Position numbers and translations under genes: made by a program. Of a stretch of 64,000 nt of DNA, positions 37,841-47,590 are shown piece after piece. This stretch comes from Atrichornis clamosus (lineage: Eukaryota; Chordata; Aves; Passeriformes; Menuridae): assembly GCA_013400975.1 (NCBI GenBank), contig WBMZ01003425.1, positions 62,001-126,000 of the forward strand. The letters run 5' to 3'. The notes under the pieces are model-generated. The model saw only the letters and a program-made list of their open reading frames with translations. It was not told where the DNA came from and did no database searches. The stretch's first letter is position 1; each line of letters opens with the position of its first letter.

Positions 37841-39320
37841 CTGTTTACATGTTTTCTTGCTATGTCTTTACAATTTAGAAATTCCAAGTAGGAACATTTT
37901 GTATATCAATCAGACAATCCTTAACCCTTACAGAAACTTTTAAATGTAAAAAAATTGTTTTATCAAAATAGATTCACACTTGACAGGACATTCATTACAA
38001 TTGAAAAAATTGCAGTATTACAATACTCATAATTCAATTGCTCCTGAGCCTCTTAATGTGATGATAAGTTGCTTCATTAAAAAAATTTTTGCTTCTTAAA
38101 TGAGGTTTGAGGAAAGGGGAAGTACAGAGATAAGTAATTATACTTCTAACAGAGAATACAAAATGAGCTAAATGTATCTGCACTAGAACTCAATATGATT
38201 TTTTTTTCCATTTTCAGTATTGCAGACCTCATTTGCATCCTAAATCAGAATGAAACACTGTAAAAGTTTTTTTAGCCAAAAACTTAAGAACAAGATCTGC
38301 TTATGCCAATCAGAGTATTTTGTTTTCCTATGTTCAAAGTGCAAATATTTTGCTTTTAGAATTTTTCTTTGACTTAATTTTGTTATATTAAATTTCAAAA
38401 GAAAACATAATGAAGCCAAACTTTTAGGAAATGATGCAAAATTCTATATGAACTATTTGTAATTTATTTTTCAATACTTCTTATAAATGGAAATGTCATT
38501 AAAGGTAGCCAGTTACAGCAAATTATTTCACCTTTGACAAATCCACACATTTTGGAAAAAATAGATTTTGTCAAGCTATTTTTCAGTCAACTCTCCCTGA
38601 TATCAGTATCTCAAGTCTGTGAAACATCAGACTGTGTGAAGCTGTTACAAATACTTTAAATGTAAATAAGTATCTCCATCTAAATTGCTTCATACTTTTT
38701 CACACAAGAAACATAAATGCAACAAAAGATCAATCTGACTGTAAATATCCAAATATGTCCTTTAAAAGCCAAAGGAATGTCAGATACAATTTATTTTCAG
38801 CCCGTGCAAACTGAGACATTAAGTGGCAATTCTACTTCCATTAGCTAAATCTGGCAAATATGCAACTGTTTAAAGGCATTGTCAATAGCCATTGCACAAT
38901 TAAGTATTTGTACTGATGCCTTATTAAATTACCCTTTTCAAGTAGGCATAATAAACTAGGAGTTCACTGTACAGATTTTCATGGTGAAAGTCCAGATCAC
39001 TGGAAAATTTATTTAAAGGGAATGCAGTCCACTGAGTAATGAAGTAAATGTCAAATGGTTTTGGCCAAATAAATCTGAGCTGTCTTAAAACTTTTTTGGC
39101 AGCTATAGCTGAAGACAACACTGGTAATAAAAAGCTTTCAGATTAGCAATTTTGATTTATGGTGTTCCCAGATAAGATTTCAAAAGCATTGCCTTTCCAG
39201 CAGCACACCCTGCATGGTACAGAATGGAGATCATTACCATGTGCAGACAAAAATGGCAATTCAGCCAGAGTTAATAACCTGGATGTTTCTCTGAAGTATC
39301 ATTGGCCCCCATCAGTTTAA
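37841..39320. promoter_or_regulatory. AT-rich candidate cluster of conserved noncoding elements
   Basis: This is a long AT-rich, repeat-free block almost without open frames, with many homeodomain (TAAT), octamer-like and forkhead-like motifs, especially 37980-38070, 38450-38620 and 38690-38940. Texture of this kind is common in enhancer clusters around developmental genes. The call is from sequence texture only and needs cross-species alignment. Confidence 0.25.
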
Positions 39321-39790
39321 TTATAACTAGTGCTGCAGTGCCCTGGAAGGGCCACTGCAGGCTCTGCCCAGCTCCAGCCGAGGCAAGAGGGGCTCACACC
39401 TGGGTGCACACCCTGCTGCCTCCTACCCACGCCACGTGGGACACAAAGAAATCCAAAATTGCTTTTCTGTGCTAAATTACTACTTCCAAGGGGCAAAGCG
39501 TGTCTTGGAGGATCAGTGTTTCTTGGGATGGGCCGTCCTTGCAGTCCCTGCATGTTGCTTTTCCCAGCCCTCCTCTCCTCAATGCAACCACACAGCTGGA
39601 AGAGAGGCAATCCTCCTCCTTGCTTCTGGGCACGGACGTGACAGAGAAGAGCCTCAGCAGAGGGACAAATGCCCCCACACCGGGCAGCTGCCCACCTCAC
39701 TCTTTGTGGCTGCCAGGATAAATGCCAAAGGCAGCCCAGACTCCAGAGGTGTTTTCCTCTCTCCACTGGATGGCAATTAAGCACCTTAGT
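39321..39790. other. GC-rich patch with multiple open frames
   Basis: The window's longest frame (39317-39922, minus, 201 codons, beginning at TTG) lies here, but four plus-strand frames (39330-39641, 39436-39780, 39500-39721, 39669-39977) are open over the same bases. This is the signature of GC composition, not of coding. The translation is unlike any family I can name. Confidence 0.5.
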
Positions 39791-40954
39791 TGTGCCTTTT
39801 TTCCCCGAAATGTTTGTCCTGCTTGCTATTCCACACAAACAGCACTGGCTATATTCAGGTGCTATATTTTCTAAGCCTGCTTGTGACCTTTCTTTTTTTT
39901 GCATCACTGTCAGGTGCTGCAAGGCATGGAGAATTTACCCTCAGACCCTCAGCTTAGTGCCAGTTTGCCACTGTTGAAACAGAACAGCAGTGGCCACAGA
40001 TTGACAAGATATTTCATGTTGGAAAATTGGAATTTCGTCTTTCCATTCCTCTTCTGGGGCTGGGCAGCTGATTTCTTTATGCACAGTGCACGCATCCTTC
40101 CAAGCCTCAGCTGTGTGCTGGCTTGAACTGACCCTGCAGGAAGACAGGCACCCATATCTGCAAGCGGATTTTGGACACTTGCAACACAAAGGCTTTACCT
40201 TAAATGTAACATCAAACCACTTGCATTATTTATACTTTCCTCGGATGTATCATATACTCTGAATATTTTCTCACTGAATGCACAATGATTTTCTTCTCTT
40301 CATAACTTTTTTTGCTTATTAGTTTCAGTCTGCTGCTTTTAAGAAGGGTAAAGTTGCAATGTCCAAACTGTTATACACAGGGTTGTGAATTTTTCTTTTG
40401 AATTATAACTTAGCATATTTAGTCAGTTTGTTTTATATCAAGCATTTATTTAAGTGGTTTTCATTGTATTGACATTTTATAATGCCCTCCTAATATTCTT
40501 ATTATTGATTTTAATACTGCAATGGTATTATTCATGGTGACACCTATTGGAAAGCAAGCTTCAATTATATCAATAAATGCTATTATTATAACATTGATAA
40601 CATTAATATTTGATAGTGGCATAAAATGTGATGCATTGGCAATTAACTCATTAATGTAGATATCATTAACCAAAAATGTCAAAGTTGTTGTAATGATTTT
40701 TCTGTGGTTTTCTTTAACAAATTCTCTAATCACTGGCTCAGTTTTGCATTTTCAAGTGTGTGTTAGCCACAAAAGTTGTTCGGAAAACTAAATAACATCA
40801 TCCCTTTTAAATAAGAAAAGATGGGCTTTTATGGTTCAGAAGATGCCGTGAGTCTTGAATCAAGAGCATTAGTAAGGGATACAGTATCTGAAACTCCAGC
40901 ACAGAATATTCAAAAATAAAAGATTTACCAAAACATAACAGTGCCTTTTTGCTT
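39791..40954. other. AT-rich block with degenerate AAT-type periodicity
   Basis: Between about 40480 and 40700 the sequence is rich in att/aat triplets, giving an isoleucine- and asparagine-rich 90-codon minus-strand frame (40461-40733). The part 40610-40740 is dense in TAAT cores and may be regulatory. No gene is called. Confidence 0.4.
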
Positions 40955-40968
40955 GTTGCTTAGCAACC
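40955..40968. promoter_or_regulatory. Palindromic RFX X-box
   Basis: GTTGCTTAGCAACC is a perfect inverted repeat of GTTGC and GCAAC around a 3-base spacer. This is the symmetric X-box recognised by RFX-family factors, which act on ciliary and neuronal enhancers and promoters. The motif is seen directly; occupancy is inferred. Confidence 0.5.
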
Positions 40969-42904
40969 AGAATTGATCCAGCAAAAAAGTCACCTGACTG
41001 AGGGATTGCTAGTGGCAATATTACTCCATCATTTTTCTTTTTCACACTAAACTGATGAAGGTTCTATCAGAAACAGCTATTAATTGTTTCTTTCTTTTCT
41101 CTTCAGCTCCTTAATTATACAGTAAAAACATTTCTATTGCTGTTACTGACAGGAAGAGAGCACAATGTAAAGCTTAAATAATTAACAGACTTATTCAAAT
41201 ACATCTAGATCTAAAAGAACAAATACTGCAAGTCACAACTCACGGTCAACTCTGCCATCCCAAAATAACAAATGCACTGAGCTGTTCATATAGCAGCAGA
41301 ATAACCATTTTTACCACACCTGCACTGATGGACAATTTGCAATAATCTTTTAAAAACCACAGACTAAGAATACTTGTTGTTTTGATGACTCAGTTGGAAT
41401 TCACCACCACATTTGTCTTGCTTTCATCATTTCTAAACATTAGCATTTTCATCTGTTGACTGAAAGCACTTCTGGTCCTCTATAACATATATATAAAACA
41501 CTTTTGATCTTTTAAAATCCTCCTGTCAACCTGGAATCACACAGCCTCTTACATTACCTTGTTCTTGTCCTTAATGGTGACCTGCCGTGAACTCCACACT
41601 CCCTACTTTCAGATGTTCAACATCCTTCCTTTGTTAAAAGCTGCTGATCAAAAAGGAACATTGTGTTCAGTGTGTTTCCCTCTATAGCCCCTCACAATCA
41701 TTTACAGGAATTACACTAAAACACAGGGTATGGACAGCGGCAATTCCATTTAACCGCATACTGTATCTTTGTTTTGCCTTCTGCAATATTTAATTCCTTA
41801 AGCAAACAAGAAAAGGGAATGCATCTTGGGACTTATACACTTGGCCCATCACAAGAAGTCAAATATAAAGTTGAGTCCAGGAGTGACAAAAGATTATTCT
41901 TTTTACCTGCTGATTCTTTGCAATGACTGCTCTGGATAAGCTCAGATGACATTTGTCCTTTTAAAAAGTGTAGAAATGTTACCTAAATGGGGTATATATC
42001 CAGTTTCACTTTTTCTCTGTATCATATTCAGATCTGGTAGATGGGATTTGATGCTGTTTCCCATAATACCTCCATGGCTTTTTCTGTAAAAGCTTAACAA
42101 GGACACAGCATCAGAGAGTCTTTAGTGGCTAATACCCGACCCCTTTCTCTCACATTACAGCTCCAAGTGACCATTTTCATGCCAAAAGGTCACCAACATC
42201 CCCATCCCCATGGAACCAATGTGCATCAACCTTCTAACCTTTGCCACCGAGAGATGATAGCTATTTGGGCTGCAATCCCTTCATTACAGATGGTCCATAT
42301 TTTATATTTAGTGTGGGAGGTCAAATTTAGGAAAGCAATTTCTCTTAAAGCTAAGAGTTCCAATAATCCAAGATCTTCTATTGGCTTATGGGTGAGTGGA
42401 CAGTAATGGGCTTATGGGCAGCTCTAGCCTTTTCCTCTTCACTGGGGAGGGAATTCCGTCAATCTAAATTTTTAGGATTGGGTGGCTACCATTGTTTATT
42501 ATTCAATGAGCTCTTATTAGATTGTATCTAAGCACACTACAGCAGGCAGAGAGTACCCTTATAAGCAGTCTCACAGGCTGGATCAATATCTCAAGGCATT
42601 TACAATCTTCTTGAAACAGATTAAATAATGCTATTTTTTAAATTCAGTTTTTAAGGCTTATATGTGGTCATGCAGTTTTGTTAGTGACAAAAGCATTCAT
42701 CCATTATCATCATTAATCACCATGGTTAATCTACTGTTCAAGCAGCTTGCATCTTAATGCAGAGACCACCTTTAGTGGAAATAACATTTCAGAGCCGATC
42801 CGAGAAGGACTGAGTAAATCCCACAACGAACAATAAAATTCAAAATATCAAACTCCAAAATGGTGGTTGAAAGATATCTGCTCTACATTAAGGGGGAACA
42901 TTTT
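40969..42904. other. Unique noncoding sequence
   Basis: I see no gene, tandem array or recognised repeat. The segment 'ggcttatggg' occurs twice within 42382-42417. Confidence 0.55.
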
Positions 42905-42965
42905 GATTCCATTTTGTGTTAATCTTTGTAAAATGGGACAATGATTATAGTCTCAGTACTGCAAA
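42905..42965 (+). repeat. Degraded MIR/L2-type element
   Basis: The stretch 'tctttgtaaaatgggacaat' followed by 'gattatagt' lines up with the MIR 'ctgtaaaatgggg...ataatagt' core on the plus strand. Only about 60 bp is recognisable. Confidence 0.42.
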
Positions 42966-44012
42966 TATTTAGGCACACACTGAAGTTCATACAGCAAGGC
43001 CCAAGCCAGCAGAGCATTTGAGGACATTGTTGGATCCAGAATGCTCAGGACAGTGTTCAGGCACGTGCTTGACTTGCTGGGAAATGACAGATCCATACAG
43101 AGTGTTTGGAGGGCAAGGTAAGGGTTTCGAATCTGTGACAATGTTGAATGGTTCTAGTTCCTGAAGGCCAGTCTACAGCTAAAAATCTCACTTAGACCTG
43201 CAGAACTACTTCAAGGCACAAAAGGAGTTTTGAAGCTGCTTGTGAATAAGCAGTTTGCTCTTGTCTTTATGATCATGTTCTCCATGAGCCACAAGTATTC
43301 TCAGAAGTGTTAGGGAAACCTGAATTGTCCAAGATAGCATTGACAAAACCTCCTTGTTAAAAACCAAAGCTCGTTACAATCAGAGAGCAGAAACCTCATC
43401 AGGTCATTGCATTGGGAAGAACCAGCGACATGCTCTTCCTATGGCTTCTTGCTGCTGGGCTGAAGCACCCTTAGATAAATCCATACCCATTAGATGGTTG
43501 AGACCAGCGGGTTTTACGTTTCCAGCTTTCTCTTTTAATAACAGCTCCACATATTCAAAAAAAAAGATCCACAGGCAGACCCTGCAAACAATGAACATCC
43601 TTGCTGATGGGACCAACACCAGATCACAATGGAGCTCTAAAATTTCTCAAATATTTCTTTGCACTCACATTAGTCTTTTCCACTTGCTGAAGCCTACACA
43701 TAGGATTTCAATGAGCCTGACTGGTTCCCTGGAGGGCTGTCCCTGGTCACCTGTCAACCAGGAGCTCTGCTGGGAACACAGCCCCTTCTACCCCCCGTGC
43801 CCAGCACCCCCTGCTCACGTCGTGCCACAAAGGGCTGAACACGATGCACTGCACCTCAGTGTGCACACGGGATTTGTGAGAAGGAAGAACTAGACTTCTA
43901 GACACATTTAAGTGTCACAAGATACAGCATTATTGCTACTGAGGTTTTAAAATAGCACCCAGCCTTCAGTGCCAGCACCTGGGCTGCAGGGACTATCTGC
44001 AGACTTAGCGGA
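42966..44012. other. Unique sequence with a long unrecognised frame
   Basis: The plus frame 43354-43893 runs 179 codons, but its first codon is TTG and the first in-frame ATG is near 43441. The product has no domain I recognise and no visible splice context. It is long for this composition, so I note it but do not call a gene. Confidence 0.4.
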
Positions 44013-44035
44013 CCCCTCTCTGTGTCAGAGAGGGG
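44013..44035. repeat. Perfect 10-bp inverted repeat with 3-base loop
   Basis: CCCCTCTCTG, TGT, CAGAGAGGGG: ten consecutive complementary pairs. There is no following T-run, so it does not resemble an intrinsic terminator, and it is far shorter than a miRNA precursor. Confidence 0.9.
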
Positions 44036-45280
44036 ACTAATGGGAAGCATATGCTAAATACCTTCTTTAGACCATCTTGATCTGTTAAAGGAAAATCTGC
44101 AAGGAGGTATCGCCACATGTTTATCTTGAGAGTGCCTGGAAACATATGTGGGTTCAAACTGGACATTTGGAGAGCATGGGATGGAAACTGGTGGTGATAA
44201 TGGCAATTCTGAAAATAACACTGGGCTGGTCTGACCCCTGATATATCCCACTCTGATCAATAGGGTTATCAGCATTTTTTAAAAAGTAAGTCTGGCCAGC
44301 TTCACACTGCATTTTTGTAGCAGTGCAAAGGGTGTCAGTTTCTTTAATCTCTTTTAAAACATCTTCCATCACCCTTTTTCCCAGGCAAAGCTGTGCCTGT
44401 ACAAAGCAGCCATAGTGTAAATGGAAGTCTATTTGTCAGAGCGGCTCTGAAGGAAATAAAGAGACCAGAACTGCCTTGCTGTTGTTAGCACATCCCTGAG
44501 GTTGCCTTCCCTTTTTTATTAGGCTCAAATATTACAATTTTGATTATGTTTGCGTACAACACTTTCATCATTTAAAGCAAACACAACACAGCAAATCTCT
44601 ATTGATTTTGACTTCAATATTCTGTTATCCAAAAACTAAAATGGTGCTCCTCACAGCAATGCAACCCCAAAGTCAATGACTATAGGTAGGCCTGCATCAA
44701 CCTTATCTAAGACAGTTATCCAGGTTTTAGAGCTCCTAATTGTATTTCAGATTCCTGCAGTAGTTTAAGACCAGCTACTTCTCTCACCAGAAGGTGTTGT
44801 GGGGCCCTGAACATATGATACAGACACAGCATGAGCTGCACAGCAGGCTGGAGGCTGCTCCTGATATCACAGAAAGGAGATTCCCATTTTCTTTAATTAC
44901 TTTGCAACATCTCCTATGCTAATGGTAGCCAGTATTCCACAAATTTTTAATATAATTGCTGAACTAAAATTTATTTCCGTAGAATTCGTGCTCTGCACTC
45001 CTTGGAACACCGACTGTTGCTGTGTTTGATTGTGTGCAGGCCCCACACAGCAGCGTCCTGGTCCCTGCCAGGGTCTCCCAGCTGCTATCACAACTCACCT
45101 TTTCTGATACATTATGGCAATTCCTTTTATTTTTGTCTGTTATTCTCACATTCAGTAAATGACCTCTGTAAAAGCTGTAATGTGAAACTAAACCCATCTG
45201 CACTGTGCTTACAGACACATTCCTGCTTCAGCGTCTACAACATAATCTATCATAGCCCAAAGTGGTTAATATTAAAATGA
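44036..45280. other. Unique noncoding sequence
   Basis: Short opposed frames only. I saw no repeat or RNA gene. Confidence 0.55.
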
Positions 45281-45597
45281 TGCCCTGTGAAGGTACGATG
45301 GGTGTGGACAGAACCAATTTGTTTATACAATTGCGTTTTGCCACAGAGTAAATTAAGTTACAGGGTATTCATCAAAATTGAATTACCACAGTGCGAGCTA
45401 ACAATTTTCCAAAGACGTTGTGACATGAGCACAAAGCCGCCCGTCAGCCACGAGGAATCGCTGTCGACTCGCAGGCTGCAGCTGAATCACTCACCAGAAC
45501 AATTAGACAAAAGCAATCCTCAGAACGCTGGAAGTTGCCAACCAGTGGAAAACAGTGACAGGTCTAAAGCTGTGTTTATTGCTTATTTAGAGGAGCC
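45281..45597. promoter_or_regulatory. Candidate regulatory element with CpG cluster
   Basis: Six CpGs fall within 45438-45471, which is conspicuous in CpG-depleted DNA. Homeodomain-type sites follow ('caattag' near 45499). A plus frame of 122 codons (45287-45655) spans the segment but ends in the low-complexity purine tract and has no recognisable domain. Retained CpGs suggest an unmethylated or constrained element; this is inference. Confidence 0.27.
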
Positions 45598-45613
45598 AGG
45601 AGAAAGGAGAGAT

Positions 45614-45644
45614 GAAGAGAGAGAGAGAGGGAGAGGGAGAGAGA
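45614..45644. repeat. (GA)n-type purine tract
   Basis: 31 uninterrupted purines built of ga and ggga units. It accounts for the apparent charged Arg/Glu tail of the frame crossing it. Confidence 0.9.
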
Positions 45645-46430
45645 TCTCAAGGTGAGGAGTGCTACTGTCCTGGTGGAACAAGTGGGACTTCTCTCCTGAA
45701 ATATTTCTGGAAAATCAGGTTTTTTGTTGCCTGTTTCCACTTTATTTTTCTTTTCAACATGTGAATGAGATGCAGCAAGAAACCCCCTCTCTGACCTTAC
45801 ATTTCTTTACAAGAAATGGAGATGAAAATGAGAAAATGATTGTGTTCGAGTACAGGAAAATTTAGGCGGGCAAATAGGGTCAGATGAAGATTTCAGCCCT
45901 CATCTTCACTCAACTCATGCTGTGACATAGGGAAGATGATTCTGGAAAATATGTGAGAGTGTGTGACTGGGGAAGCCACTTTCTACTTTATCTTTATTTT
46001 TTTCCTATAAGAAGGTTTGTTTTGCTAATAACCTTACTTGAGAGAAAAACTGAGGCATAAAAACCTGTTTAAATTAACTACAAGAGCTGTTTAAAGTGTA
46101 AAATAATTTAAAGTGCATTGAAATATTGCTGTTGGAAAAGACATAAAAGTTGAAGTCCTAACTTCTTTCATCTTTTACCTTTAAAAAAAAAAATAAATCT
46201 GTCACTCCACTTTTCTTAAGGAAACAAAAAAATCAAAAGGTTTTGCAAAAGGACAGATGTTTCTTTGTGCTTTCAAAGCAATAAAAATTTCACAAATGTT
46301 TGTCAGAAATTGTTCTCTTTTTAAAAAACACTAGATGACATTTAATAATTTAAATTTTGATAAGAGTCATGTTTCTACCTGCACAAAGCACCTTGCTGAA
46401 AAATGTTGTAAACCCAGCTCTCCTTAGACA
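45645..46430. other. AT-rich unique noncoding sequence
   Basis: There are A-rich stretches near 46182-46196. Nothing else was recognised. Confidence 0.55.
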
Positions 46431-47590
46431 GTTTGGCCCACTCAGGCCCGGAGAAGAGCAAAGTGATTGAATCAAACCATACTTGAGCCGTGCTTCAGCC
46501 GTGAGTCCCCGGAACAGGCTGGAGCTGCCCGGTGCAGCTCCCCTGAGCTGTGTTGGATGTCCCCGTTTGGACACCAAGCGCCGTGCATCCTTGGAGTGCC
46601 TGCTCTGGGAGCCCTCCTGCCAGAGCCAGCCCAGCAGGGAGCCGCGTGGGTGGCTGCAGGGAGTGGGGCCCTTCAGGGACAGAGATCAGAGAGCCTCGTG
46701 GGCATTCCGTGGGAGGAAAGATGCCTGGGCCAAGGCAGGCAGGATCCAGGCTCCCCAACAGGATGACAAGTGATGCCCAAACACCATCCCTCAACACAGG
46801 AGCTGGGCAGCCCTTCCATCAGCTGCATTGCTTTGGTTTAACAGCCACCACCTCATCATACACTGGCTTCCTGGACCATTGCAAACTACACAGACTTTTC
46901 ATAAGACTCTTCATTACAACAAATCTCCCATCAGGAAAACCTGTTTAGAAAACTGCATTACTTGGGCTTGGGAGGATAGATTTTTTTTTTTTTTTTTTAG
47001 AGGATAATCATTCGTCATTCCCTTGGCAGATAGGACATTAGAGCTAGAACGAAACAAGAAAATCAAGCACGTGTCTACCCGATCCAAAGTGTACATCAGC
47101 AAATCTGCGCAGTCCAGGGAGGGAGCACGGGCTGCAGGCAGGAGCCCTCCCGTGTGAGCAAGCTGTGCCCAGCCTGAGCCTGGGGCTGGCAGGGAGGGTG
47201 TCCCTGGGGCTGGCAGGGAGGGTGAGCCTGGGGCTGGCAGGGAGGGTGTCCCTGCGGAGCTCACCCAGCGCCCTCGCACTCCCTGCTACTGGGGAGGCTG
47301 GGCCAGGCTGTGCACCACCTCCTGAGGCTGCTTCCCTCCTGCTGGGGCTCCTGCCCTTCCCCGAGGTGGTTTCTGGTGTCCAGCCTGCAGCGTGCTGTGG
47401 AGCAGGAGCAGCAGAGCAGCTGCCTGTCCTGTGCCGGGCTGGCCGGGGTGCTGAGCAAACACCCGCCGGGTCACCGACCTGGCCGAGCTGTGCCGGACTA
47501 GTGCCTGTGGCCCTGAAATACAAATTCCTTCCGTGAACCGCGCTGGCTCTGCTGCTGGCCCAGTGGAACTGCTGTGCACTGCTACCTGCT
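46431..47590. other. GC-rich patch surrounding a minisatellite
   Basis: The most GC-rich segment of the window, split by a run of 18 T at 46981-46998. Frames of 96-159 codons are open on both strands (46467-46948, 46914-47579), including one across the tandem repeat that yields an SLGLAGRV octapeptide repeat. CpGs are present but unevenly spread, so a CpG-island promoter is possible but not convincing. Confidence 0.45.
47179..47257. repeat. 24-bp minisatellite, about 3.3 copies
   Basis: Units start at 47179, 47203 and 47227, each beginning 'cctggggctggcagggaggg', with alternating endings tgtc, tgag, tgtc and a decaying partial fourth copy. G-runs within and between units (for example 47182-85, 47192-94, 47196-98, 47206-09) have loops of 6, 1 and 7, fitting a quadruplex pattern. 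Confidence 0.95.

Noticed and set aside
39317..39922. 201-codon minus-strand frame, the longest in the window
   Set aside because: It starts at TTG, overlaps four open plus-strand frames in a GC-rich patch, and its translation has no domain I recognise.
44013..44035. miRNA precursor or terminator hairpin
   Set aside because: The stem is only 10 bp with a 3-base loop, and no T-run follows.
47165..47536. Protein with an SLGLAGRV octapeptide repeat
   Set aside because: The repeat is the translation of a 24-bp minisatellite in a GC-rich patch open on both strands.
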